A DNA stretch of 64,000 bases from Monoplex corrugatus. Taxonomy: Eukaryota; Mollusca; Gastropoda; Littorinimorpha; Ranellidae. Both the position numbers and the translations under genes were made by a program. The notes beneath the pieces are model-generated. The model saw only the letters and a list, made by a program, of their open reading frames with translations. It was not told the DNA's origin and ran no database searches. This document shows, in pieces, positions 56,801-64,000 of the stretch (positions within the stretch are counted from its first letter, which is position 1; every line of letters begins with the position of its first letter). Location: the NCBI GenBank assembly GCA_030674185.1, contig CM060312.1, positions 28,696,835-28,760,834 on the forward strand, in the 5' to 3' direction.

Positions 56801-59800
56801 TAGTTTGACTGTTCAGTGTCTGAGTACACTGACTGTCATGTAGTTTGACTGTTCAGTGTCTGACTGTTCAGTGTCTAGTACAATCACTTTTATGTTTACC
56901 GAAACCAGGTCTATCATTGTTGGGACGGTTACTTACTTATTTGTCTGCATGAGTTTAGAATCATTTCATGAATATTTTATGATGTCATATGTTTTGTTTT
57001 CATTTATGTATGTAAACTGACAACAAACAAATCATTTTCAGCTGGTTTTTTTGTTTGTGAGTGTGTTGGGTATCAATCTGTAGAGATGGAAACTTACTTT
57101 TTAGACAACACAAAAAATGTATTTCCACTTTGGAATGCCTGCACAGGTCTTTGCAATCAAGCTAAGAGAAAAATAAGCCCAGATTCAGAATCCTTGTTCA
57201 TTTTCCTTCAAAAAACACTTATGTCTCTTTGTTGTATCTCTTATAGTTTTTGCACTAGAATTTTTTGTTAATTATTACTCTCAAATCCTCAAAATTCCCC
57301 GGCAATGGGGAAGCACATGTTTACATTTTTCTCTGGCGCTGAAAGGGTTAAGTTGCCATTCACCGGTCACCCCAAGCATTGCCGTGAGCCAGTCGCCATT
57401 ACGTCACACGCGGTAAAACTTCGTCGGTCGGTGTGGGGTTTTTTTTGGCGCAGATTTTCATAAGGGTGCATTTATAACAAAAACAAACAGCACAGATCAA
57501 TAGAGGAAAGAACAATCTTTATCTTCATGATAACAACTTTGTCATTCATATTCATCTGCAAGAATATTTGACTGATAAACATGTGCAATTTTTCCACTGA
57601 CCGACACAATTCCCGCATTGCTTAAGAGAGGCTGCCGGTACCTAATCTAAGTAAATAAATTCATCAAAATTTACTTATCTAGCAGAAGGAGCGGATTTTT
57701 GTGTGTATAATTGTTCTTTATTCTGCCTTAAAGGCAGTCATAATCCATCTTTGAGGAACTAAGAAGAGAATCTAATTGCAGGTGAATTATCTGGAAGACA
57801 GGAATAAGAAACAGTCTTGTAAAGAAAGGACAGCAATACAGGAAAAAGGAACCCCTGTTGTCACTGTTAAAAGCCAACACATTATGAAGTAATCAATACC
57901 GAGTTTGTCAGTTGCGGTCCACAGGGAGAATTTCATGTGGCTGACAAATTGATGGCTGTGGTCAGAAATGTGCTAAAATCATCTCAATGTTACTTTGAGG
58001 TACAAACGCATTCATTGAACAAAACAAGTAGAAACTAATGCTAAAGCTTTCATAGACCAAAAGTTCAGCAGAATTGCTAGTCTGCGTAGATCTGTGGTTT
58101 TAACAAAGTCTAGAATGAAAACAAAAGAATTACATGCTGGATGCAAATGCATTGGTTTTTTTGGGTTTTTTTTAAGTGAACCAACTCATCAACTGCTTAA
58201 GGAATGAAAATAAAACCAAACCCAAATTACCAGTTGGACGTAAGTGCACTGTTTGTTCTGGAAGCGAATCAACTCATCATTAGCCTCAGCTGTCAATGGG
58301 AAGGCCACACCTTGCATGGTCTGAGCACGGGTGTCGATGTTGATGTGTGCGTTCACCTGAAACACCATCATTAAACAACTCAGATCCAGATGACCAAATT
58401 CATTTCACACACAGGGCCACACATACACCGCAAACATGTTTCACTGTGGATATATGTGACAAAGTAAAAAGCAATTGGCTAAGGTACAACACTTTCAGTT
58501 TTGACTTTGATAATTTTCTTTTCTTAAAGTTAACAAATTAGAGGTTGAAATGAAATAATGAACACACAAATAAACAAAATCTGATCAATCTGTAATAGTC
58601 ACTTTTTCCCCACTTTGTTTACAATTATTCTAAGTACAACTGGTTGCTATACAAAATAGCGTTTCCAGGAACAGCTGCTAGCATCTTCGGCCTGGTTTTC
58701 TCTACTGTCTCACCATATTTCTTTCATTCTGAAAACAAAAAACTTAACAAGATGTGCTGAAAATTATTTCTGTTAAAAGAGAGACAGACAGACAGACAGA
58801 CAGAGACAAAGGGAGACAGAGACAGAGGGAGAGACAGAATAAGAGACAGAAAGACAGATTTGGTGTTTTTCCAATGGCACAGCCATAAGATGGTTATTGT
58901 GTTATGAATGTCCAATTTTGTAAACTGCGTTTGACTCTGAAGAAAACAACCTTTATAGTATGCATGATAGCCAAGAGGTTAAGACCCAATATGTACCAAC
59001 TGGAAGCTCCCAGTTCAGACCTGTCAGGTAAAGGGTGGAGATTTTATCTGATCTACCAGGTAAACGTAACTATATACTTGTTAGTGTCTGAATCCCCTTC
59101 CTGTGTGTATGTACATGCAGAACAACAAACAGGCATGTCAAGGATTCTGTAAGCCCTGTCAATATTTCACACAGTCTATGGAAACATGAAAATACCCCAC
59201 ATGCATAATCACTAAAGATAGACTATGCACACAGTGCAGCAACTTCATGCCCACACAGCATGTGCCAAACAATATGCCTACACATTTCTTAGAAAACACT
59301 GTTCAAAGGAATGAAAGAATGAAGAACAAAAAATAGTGTGTGTGTGGGGGGGGGGGGGGGGCAGAGAAAAAAAGAAAAAAAGAACCTTGCACAGAAGGGA
59401 GTAAACTTTTATAGGCCTTACTTCATTCTGTTTGATGAGCTGAAGTTCTTCCTCGGCCATTGTGAGTGGTGCTGGTGCGCTCTGCGCATTCAGGTGTTTG
59501 AGGTAACCTGTGTAACCCATATCCTCCTGCCCGCAATACCACACAACTGTCAGTCTCAACCCATCATATGTGTATTTTCTTTAACCCTTTAACTACTGCA
59601 CTAATGTTTGCCAGCATCCTGCTTTGTCAGCCATGCCAGCAAAGTAAAAACTTGACCCTTCAACTCCCTCACCATATCCACCAGTTTCCTGCAGGAAGTT
59701 GGTGGATAGGGTGAGGGAGTCGAAGGGTTAAATTTTTACAGCTGGTGAACAGGGTGCAGGAGTCAAAGGATTAATCCATGAAAGAGAAACCCCAAAACAC

Positions 59801-62800
59801 ACATACATACCTCAATAGTCTCTCCAGCACCCCTCCCACAAAAAAAGAACAGTGAACACCTATGTTTTCTGTATCAACACAGCAGTTCTCTTAAGTCTGA
59901 TACATTCTGAAGACAATCACTGGGATGCCAGGCATTAGAAATAATATCTTCATCTTATGGAAATTCTGTGGTGGAAATTTCTTCTTTCCTCCTGCCCTTG
60001 TTATATCTGTTTAGAATTAAGTCATCTCCATCTCTTCATTTTTCTGTCTTACCAATCCATTATAAAATAATTGTGCATCTTTTCTGTCTTTCTCCAACCC
60101 ACCGAAGTCAGAGAGAGACTGTGCAGCCATGTACACTTCCCACAAAATGTGGAACAATCTTACTCCTTCGGCTATAGAGAAATTATTGATCATCTTCACC
60201 GAATTGTACATGCTTAGAAGACAATTCAGTGTTTCAGTTTCAAGATAGCGTCTTTGTGCTTGGAATAAATTCCATTTCCATGGATACCCCAGATGCCATG
60301 AGATGAAGGCTAATGTGGTTTGCCTAAGTGTAAAACCCACAACTGTTTTTATCAGCATGATGTTCTAACCAACAGAGCTAATAAGCCCACAAAAAATCAG
60401 TGATTAAAATCTATTCATAAATTCAGAATTTTATTCTGACAGTAAGCATATTGCACCATGCAATCTGTCTTTCATTGCAGTCATATTCACAATGATGAGT
60501 CATGTTTCATGTTATCATAAAATCCTGTTCCTCTCAAAGTTGTAAGGGGATGAAAATATGTGTACATGCAAATGAGCTGATCTGTACATGCCTCAAATGA
60601 ACATACTGACCATCTGAGGTGTGATCATGGTAAAAACATAAAGGAAGAAAAAGCAGGTAAGTTCCTCTTGGCACTTTACATACATGTTTCATGTTATACG
60701 ACATGATAATCAGGCATATAATATTATGTAAGTGTGTGTGAGGGGTGTATGTTGTATATATATGCTGCTTGTGTGTGTGTGTGTGCATGTGCGTGCATAT
60801 GTGTGTGTGTGTGTGTGTGGTGTGTGTGCGTGTGTGTGCGTGTGCGTGTGTGTGTGAGAGCATGTGCGTGTGGTGAGTACTTGTGCGAGTGTGTGTATGT
60901 ATGTATGTGTGAAAGTGCGAATGCATGAATGCATATGTGCTGCATGTGCTCTTTGTGTGTGTATGTCACTGTGTAGACACGTGCATGCTATTCTGTACAA
61001 AAATTTTCTTCAGCAGTCCAAAGTGAAAGTATCATACATACCTTGACTGTTCCAAACAGCTCTTCCTTGATCTGTCCGCCGCCAAACTCTGACTTGAGAG
61101 TGGCTCGAGTTGCAGCGTACAACATTTTGTCTCGCACCTGTTCACAGAAGACAGGATTCACATAAGAATTTAAATCAACCTGTCAAACAGTCCAGGAAAT
61201 TATTATTGAAGTTTTATTTTTCTTGGTCTCTGAAAGGCTCTCTTCTATAGTTGAGCATATTATGGTCTTGATGGAAAGACTTGGACCACACAGTTGAGTC
61301 TCAAATCATCCACTTAATGGGTGTTGAAGGTGCTGCTTGAATTTCCTGACCATACTGAAGATATCTGGATCTATCTGGTCTGCTTGATACCAGGAGACAT
61401 TATGGAAGTAGGCATAGAGTACCATGCTGTCACACTGTCTTGATCTGAAATGGTACTCCATAGCATCATCACTATTATTCCTACTGACATCATCATAGCG
61501 CTGTGAATTATTCCTGCTGACATCATCATCGCGCTGTGAAAAACTGTCTTGGATTCTGCAGCCCTTCATGCTCTGTTCACATGATGCATCAGTTTTGGTG
61601 GCTTTGGAGGTCTGTTGGACAGCCGAAATAAGCGGTATGGAGGTCATGACACAGAAGCAATGCAGAAGGGAGATCATGACACAGAAGTAATGCAGAGGGA
61701 GGGACAATAACAATAACAACAACAACAACTTCATATTCAGGTAATATACGAACATAGCTTCTGTACACCTTCATCCGTTCTTATTCTGACAAGTTGTTTT
61801 AATGCCTTCCCTTCCAAACTGAAAGCTTTCTGGTCAAAATATAAAACCCAAATTCACCTTTTCACAAAATACATAAATCAAAATTTCATAACCTTTAATA
61901 TTTGTTACTTCATACTACACGGCTATACTTTTACATTATGAGATGATATGTAACTGATGTGGCATATTATCACAGATGGTCCATGTAAGCATATTGGAAC
62001 AGTTTGTACTCCTGACATCCTTAGCAGGCTGGTTAGGTCTTTTGATAGAGCCACAAATTCAAGATCCAATGTTTTAAGTTCAATCGCAACCTGCAACATT
62101 AAAAACTTGACTGTTTGCTGTCCATCTTAATGCTTCCATCAGTTTAGTGTCTCACATGTCATCTCCCTTCCTCTCCATTTTAAGACCTTGCCAACGCATA
62201 CAGTTTTACGCAGGTTCAGGAAATTTGCCAGATACATACTAAAAGATTTGGATGGAGCACATTTGGAATTGTCCAAGTGCAATGAATACCTCATGAACAA
62301 ACTCCAAACTCAGTTGAACTTAACGAAGCAGAGCTAAACTTTTCAGCTAGTCTGGTAGCCAGTGATTAGCTAAAACTGTATCTGGCCACCTCAACTTACA
62401 GGCTGGCAACCTAAAAAACTGGACCATAGCAAGGGAAAAAAGCAAGCCAAAGCCAACCATTTTAACTGAATTGAAGCCTTCTGATGTGCATCTGCCACCA
62501 TCATATTAACTTGCGCATAAATTGTGCAACAGCCAGTGCCCTTTGCTACTACTTTCATTAATTTCAGTTTGAAATTGAATGAAGCACGTAAATATTTTCT
62601 GTGATGCAGGACATAGTATGCATACATTTTCTGCCAACTGGCCTTTGTTAAGAGAAGGCAAAAGACAACAAAGAAAACCAAAAAAAAGCTTACTTTTATA
62701 TTATATCCTGTCGTCAAACCTGAGATACTATTATTTGTGGTGTTGGTCAGCAAATCTGAAGAACATCCTCAATGATTCATCAGTAAAATGGATGAGGCTT

Positions 62801-63146
62801 GCCCAAGTGGTCCCAGTCTTCCTGACAAGCCAAAAGCACATTCAACTTTGGTGAGAGGCAGCCAAACAGAAACATTTCACAATGATTTTGTTGATGAAGG
62901 TTCGAACCGATGACCTCCAAGTCAGCAGCTCATCGTGCTTACCATTTTGTCACATTGCCTGGTCACAGCCCAATCTTTCTTCAAGGATCAAGCCTAGCAA
63001 CAAAATATAGCTTACCTGTGCAAAGTCTGGTGACCAGAAGAGAAAGAGCCATTCATAGCCCATGTCATTCTTGCTGTCATAACGGAACAGAATGTAGCAC
63101 GGCTTCTTGTCCTCCAGGGCAGGCAACACCATTTGTTCATAATGTA
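47342..63146 (-). CDS. twf: twinfilin, seven coding exons, 5' end missing
   Basis: Actin-monomer-binding protein with two ADF-H domains that also promotes barbed-end capping and depolymerisation and binds capping protein through its C-terminal tail; cytosolic. Exons from 5': 63146-63016, 61137-61042, 59526-59422, 58356-58231, 51874-51724, 50034-49913, 47485-47342. All introns are GT-AG and every phase matches, giving about 290 residues without a break. The first ADF-H domain ends in exon 2 ([17 protein letters not shown]). Exon 3 is the interdomain linker ([11 protein letters not shown]). The second ADF-H runs from exon 4 ([10 protein letters not shown]) through exon 5 ([17 protein letters not shown]) and exon 6 ([20 protein letters not shown]). 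Exon 7 is the basic tail ([13 protein letters not shown]). Family members are about 350 residues, so roughly 50-60 N-terminal residues with the start Met lie upstream. Function is from family knowledge. Confidence 0.95.
47640..47830 (+). repeat. tRNA-derived SINE
   Basis: A B-box-like GGGTTTGATTCTC head (about 47698) is followed by CTGGGCGCTAGTCTTTCAGA and TGAGATCATAAACTGAGGTC. This matches from memory the widespread core GATGAGA-GATAAACCGAGGTCC of mollusc SINEs. Confidence 0.65.
48190..48590 (-). mobile_element. non-LTR retrotransposon C-terminal fragment
   Basis: Minus strand 48576-48340 encodes [20 protein letters not shown] then [12 protein letters not shown], the LR(L/I)Y.S.V..VLLYG.E.W region that follows RT in RTE-like elements. 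The part to 48190 continues with disrupted RRWRWIRH-like sequence. Stops show it is dead. Confidence 0.7.
48640..48830 (+). repeat. dispersed repeat, copy 2
   Basis: Colinear with 8672-8845 (CTCACCAGATTC, GCAAATGGTTTCTCTGTCCA, CTGTCCATCAGG). Confidence 0.5.
48874..49016 (+). repeat. SINE-like repeat, CAGTTTCAGTTTCTCAAG family, copy 1
   Basis: Starts TTTCAGTTTCAGTTTCTCAA, then CTTGGAATGAATTCCATA. The diverged second copy is at 60229-60385 (CTTGGAATAAATTCCAT). A common mollusc SINE has this head, as far as I recall. Confidence 0.65.
49033..49103 (-). tRNA. tRNA-Gly (GCC), slightly degenerate
   Basis: 71 nt on the minus strand, starting GCATCGGTGG and ending TTGATGCA, the length of metazoan tRNA-Gly(GCC). 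The anticodon loop is CTGCCAC between CTCGC and GCGGG. Acceptor pairs hold with two G-U wobbles at the inner end. The D arm has TCCAGTGGTAGAA. Oddities: the T loop reads TTCAGTT (G in place of the near-invariant A58) and one T-stem pair is G-G. A T7 run about 4 nt downstream could terminate Pol III. It is either a functional variant or a tRNA-derived copy; it lies in a twinfilin intron. Confidence 0.8.
49913..50034 (-). CDS. twf: twinfilin exon: end of second ADF-H domain
   Basis: 122 nt, phase 1 in and phase 0 out. (V)[20 protein letters not shown] then [20 protein letters not shown]; the actin-binding long helix [10 protein letters not shown] is intact. Confidence 0.97.
50060..50215 (+). 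repeat. SINE-like repeat, ACCTGGGAG-core family
   Basis: ACATATGTTGACCTGGGAGA, CACCCTTCACCTACTGAGCC and TTTTGAACCCAGAC in order. Confidence 0.6.
50630..50845. repeat. (CTCTCT)-rich and (CA)n simple repeats
   Basis: A CT-rich tract at 50635-50730 and a CA run at 50791-50852. Confidence 0.9.
51015..51320 (+). repeat. tRNA-derived SINE with internal triplication, copy 2
   Basis: Head matches 17960-18150 (GGTTAGCACA, ACTGGGAGGTTGTGGATTTG, AACCGC). The body contains three units of about 56 bp, each with GTCCAAAACATATT and CC(A)GATGG or CCAAATGG (starts near 51088, 51145 and 51199). Confidence 0.7.
51455..51605 (+). repeat. dispersed repeat, TTTTGGTGGATTTGGA family, copy 2
   Basis: TCATTGCGATCTCAATTTCA, GAGGATTTGGAGGTGTGTTG and GAAAGCCAAAATGAGC align with 18222-18480 and 61430-61690. 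Confidence 0.5.
51724..51874 (-). CDS. twf: twinfilin exon: core of second ADF-H domain
   Basis: 151 nt, phase 0 in and phase 1 out. [50 protein letters not shown]; the PxDxARYHxF motif is typical of twinfilin repeat 2. Confidence 0.97.
51999..53351. repeat. 37-bp satellite array, about 36 copies
   Basis: Unit of 37 bp containing GAACTGACAGAAATACACAA and TATACACTGTACAAACT; alternate units carry TACATATT. Homogeneity is high in the middle and decays at the left edge. Because the complement has no stop in any frame, it gives 111-nt (37-residue) periodic frames up to 227 codons rich in Tyr/Val/Cys/Ser. These are not genes: no start context, domain or splice link to twinfilin, whose intron contains the array. 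Confidence 0.97.
53388..53404. repeat. (TCT)n short run
   Basis: TCTTCTTCTTCTTCTTC between the satellite and element B. Confidence 0.8.
53445..57644. mobile_element. 4.20-kb TIR element B (TAGGTACCGGCA ends)
   Basis: Inverted termini TAGGTACCGGCAGC (53445-; complement ending 57644) and a perfect 7-bp target duplication ATCTAAG (53438-53444, 57645-57651). Same first 12 bases as element A. It includes a nested 1490-bp piggyBac-like element; without that it is about 2.7 kb. The left half holds a diverged internal repeat (GATTTCCTTGAAATTTTG near 54040 and CTCCTGAAAATTTTGCATG near 54212). No transposase recognised. Confidence 0.75.
55858..57347 (+). mobile_element. piggyBac-like element (non-autonomous), 1490 bp
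   Basis: TTAA lies on both sides (55854-55857, 57348-57351) with inverted ends CC(A/C)(G/T)TTCAG(T/C)GCC. From ATG at 56118 a frame encodes a short N-terminal piece ([26 protein letters not shown]), a stop near 56217, then [19 protein letters not shown] in the same frame. That acidic DLLSDDS stretch is the usual start of piggyBac transposases. The catalytic domain is absent. Inserted inside element B, hence younger than it. Confidence 0.8.
58231..58356 (-). CDS. twf: twinfilin exon: start of second ADF-H domain
   Basis: 126 nt, phase 0 both sides. [20 protein letters not shown] then [22 protein letters not shown]; the TxQGVAFP motif is characteristic. Confidence 0.97.
58778..58858. repeat. 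(GACA)n simple repeat
   Basis: GACAGACAGACAGACAGACA followed by GAGACAGA variants. Confidence 0.9.
58970..59130 (-). repeat. SINE-like repeat, ACCTGGGAG-core family
   Basis: GTCAGGTAAAGGGTGGAGAT, CTTGTTAGTGTCTGAATCCC and CTTCCTGTGTGTATGTACAT on the plus strand, same order as 9680-9840. Confidence 0.6.
59422..59526 (-). CDS. twf: twinfilin exon: interdomain linker
   Basis: 105 nt, phase 0 both sides. [20 protein letters not shown] then [15 protein letters not shown]; the MAEEEL start of the linker helix is conserved in twinfilins. Confidence 0.97.
59585..59770. mobile_element. palindromic MITE, TTAA-flanked, long form (186 bp)
   Basis: TTAA lies on both sides (59581-59584, 59771-59774). The inner palindrome CCCTTCAACTCCCTCACCAT / GGGTGAGGGAGTCGAAGGG is nearly perfect and the outer arms match 36149-36332. 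It lies in a twinfilin intron. Confidence 0.85.
60229..60385 (+). repeat. SINE-like repeat, CAGTTTCAGTTTCTCAAG family, copy 2
   Basis: GTTTCAGTTTCAAGATAGCG, CTTGGAATAAATTCCAT and GTAAAACCCACAACTG. More diverged than the copy at 48874-49016. Confidence 0.5.
60735..60935. repeat. (TG)n microsatellite, interrupted
   Basis: TG-rich tract with TGCG and TATG interruptions. Frames on both strands are artefacts. Confidence 0.93.
61042..61137 (-). CDS. twf: twinfilin exon: end of first ADF-H domain
   Basis: 96 nt, phase 0 both sides. [20 protein letters not shown] then [12 protein letters not shown]; the [12 protein letters not shown] actin-binding helix is intact. Confidence 0.97.
61430..61690 (+). 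repeat. dispersed repeat, TTTTGGTGGATTTGGA family, copy 3
   Basis: CATCAGTTTTGGTGGCTTTG, GAGGTCTGTTGGACAGCCGA. It includes a short direct duplication of an ATTCCT(A/G)CTGACATCATCAT segment. Confidence 0.55.
62025..62312 (+). repeat. SINE-like repeat, GATAGAGC family, copy 2
   Basis: GCAGGCTGGTTAGGTCTTTT then GATAGAGCC, TTAAGACCTTGCCAACGCAT and GAACAAACTCCAAACTCAG; colinear with 15404-15670. Confidence 0.6.
62567..62660 (-). repeat. dispersed repeat with hammerhead-like core, copy 3
   Basis: Minus strand AACAAAGGCCAGTTGGCAGA then AAATGTATGC. The most decayed of the three copies. Confidence 0.4.
63016..63146 (-). CDS. twf: twinfilin exon: middle of first ADF-H domain (first exon seen)
   Basis: 131 nt, phase 1 in and phase 0 out, acceptor [66 protein letters not shown](F/Y)R.DS and WLF..WSPD are twinfilin repeat 1 motifs. 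The internal Met here is not the start. No earlier exon is visible in 63147-64000. Confidence 0.96.
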
Positions 63147-63149
63147 CTC

Positions 63150-64000
63150 AAAAGTTAAAGAAATCACAAGAAATGGCAAAATATCTGCCTGATTTACCTT
63201 CTCTAAGCTGATATACAGATTATCCATGTGATCTAATCCTTCACTGTTAACGAGGTCTCTGTTTTTATCAATATCATGTAGACATATATTCATATGCATA
63301 CAAGTCACACTCTGCCAAAAGAATTCTCAACTTTAATCCTTTCATTCCCTACCCACCAACTTCAAAAGTTAAATCTTTTGTTCCATCGTCCTATCCACCA
63401 ACGTTTTGCAGGAAACTGACGAATTCTGAGATGTATTGGAAAGACAGTGCATCAGTGCTGACTTCTAAGAACACTTTTAAAGGTGAACTCCCACTCTAAA
63501 ATTCATCCATATTCATTACTTCCCAACCCAGACTATGGTCACTTTCTTCATGGTCCTCTGGCCTATGTATGAATTGTGTTTGACTATTTTTCTTTTGATT
63601 TTTGTGCTAAAAATGTCGAAGCATTGGAGGTATATCGTGGAAGTAGTAGGTAGCCTCAGCCAGGAGAGCTGAGATTAAATCATTTAGCTCCAAGCAGCAG
63701 TGTCCTGAATGGGTTAGGACTATCAAAACTACAACAATTTTGAAAATAAATTCCCCTCATGTGGCTTCCTGCATTTCTCTGGAGGGATGCAATTTTGAGC
63801 CTCATGCAGCCAATCAATGAGCAAGTGCAAAGGTCATGACACTTTCAATTTGCATGCTCTAAAATGGATAATGGCGATGAATTCTGTATGTACAGGAATA
63901 GAATTTTACAATGAAAACATGAATAAATTGTTGGCACATTCAATGTCAGGCATAACCCATCAACATTATTGTGGAGAGAAGTGCTTAACAGAGATTCAAC
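63150..64000. other. twinfilin intron sequence, nothing recognised
   Basis: AT-rich, with a degenerate piece of the palindromic MITE at about 63336-63425 (CCTTTCATTCCCTACCCACC). No exon seen. Confidence 0.4.

Noticed and set aside
61589..61774. 61-codon minus frame with Ala/Leu repeats
   Set aside because: Derived from a duplicated segment in a dispersed repeat and a (CAA)n run.
62885..62930. tRNA from GGTTCGAACCGATGACC
   Set aside because: B-box-like only; no acceptor or anticodon arm. Probably SINE-derived.

Overview
This is a repeat-rich animal genomic window, most likely from a mollusc and probably a gastropod. The evidence is the style of the two conserved intron-containing genes (an HMGB-type protein and twinfilin), the many SINE and non-LTR families of the kind common in mollusc genomes, and extreme CA/GT microsatellite content. 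There is no bacterial gene organisation: no operons, no ribosome binding sites, no CRISPR. The species call is inference.

Layout. Positions 1-13.5 kb are almost entirely repeats: trinucleotide and (GT)n/(CA)n tracts, a 22-bp tandem array (about 5.37-8.68 kb) interrupted by a truncated non-LTR retrotransposon, duplicated (GT)n-rich units, and a decayed 2.7-kb non-LTR element on the minus strand (10.8-13.5 kb). From 13.6 to 23.6 kb lies a minus-strand HMGB gene with five recognisable coding exons (21775 down to 16787). Its introns and upstream flank carry a piggyBac-like element and two short elements with GTACAA/GTACAT target duplications. The HMGB reading frame is broken by a one-base deficit in HMG box A, and the join to the acidic-tail exon does not keep frame with the obvious splice sites.

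24.8-29.2 kb is a 4.36-kb element bounded by inverted TAGGTACCGGCA termini and near-identical 7-bp target duplications. It contains a possible small spliced gene and a 107-bp tandem repeat. A second element with the same 12-bp termini and a perfect 7-bp duplication (ATCTAAG) lies at 53.4-57.6 kb and contains a nested piggyBac-like element. 29-47 kb is intergenic: a broken Ty3/Gypsy-type gag-protease fragment with an LTR-like leader, a 3'-truncated Tc1/mariner-type transposase, tandem repeats, SINEs, a roughly 53-bp-arm inverted repeat, and palindromic TTAA-flanked MITEs.

47.3 kb to the right edge is a minus-strand twinfilin gene. Seven coding exons (63146 down to 47342) join in frame and encode about 290 residues, but the N-terminal exon or exons are not seen. 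Its introns hold a tRNA-Gly(GCC)-like sequence, a 37-bp satellite of about 36 copies, the second TAGGTACCGGCA element and several SINEs. A 72-bp foldback MITE lies just after the twinfilin stop codon.

The two genes are not functionally linked: one is a chromatin DNA-bending protein, the other an actin regulator. Most long open frames in the window are by-products of tandem repeats and should not be read as genes.
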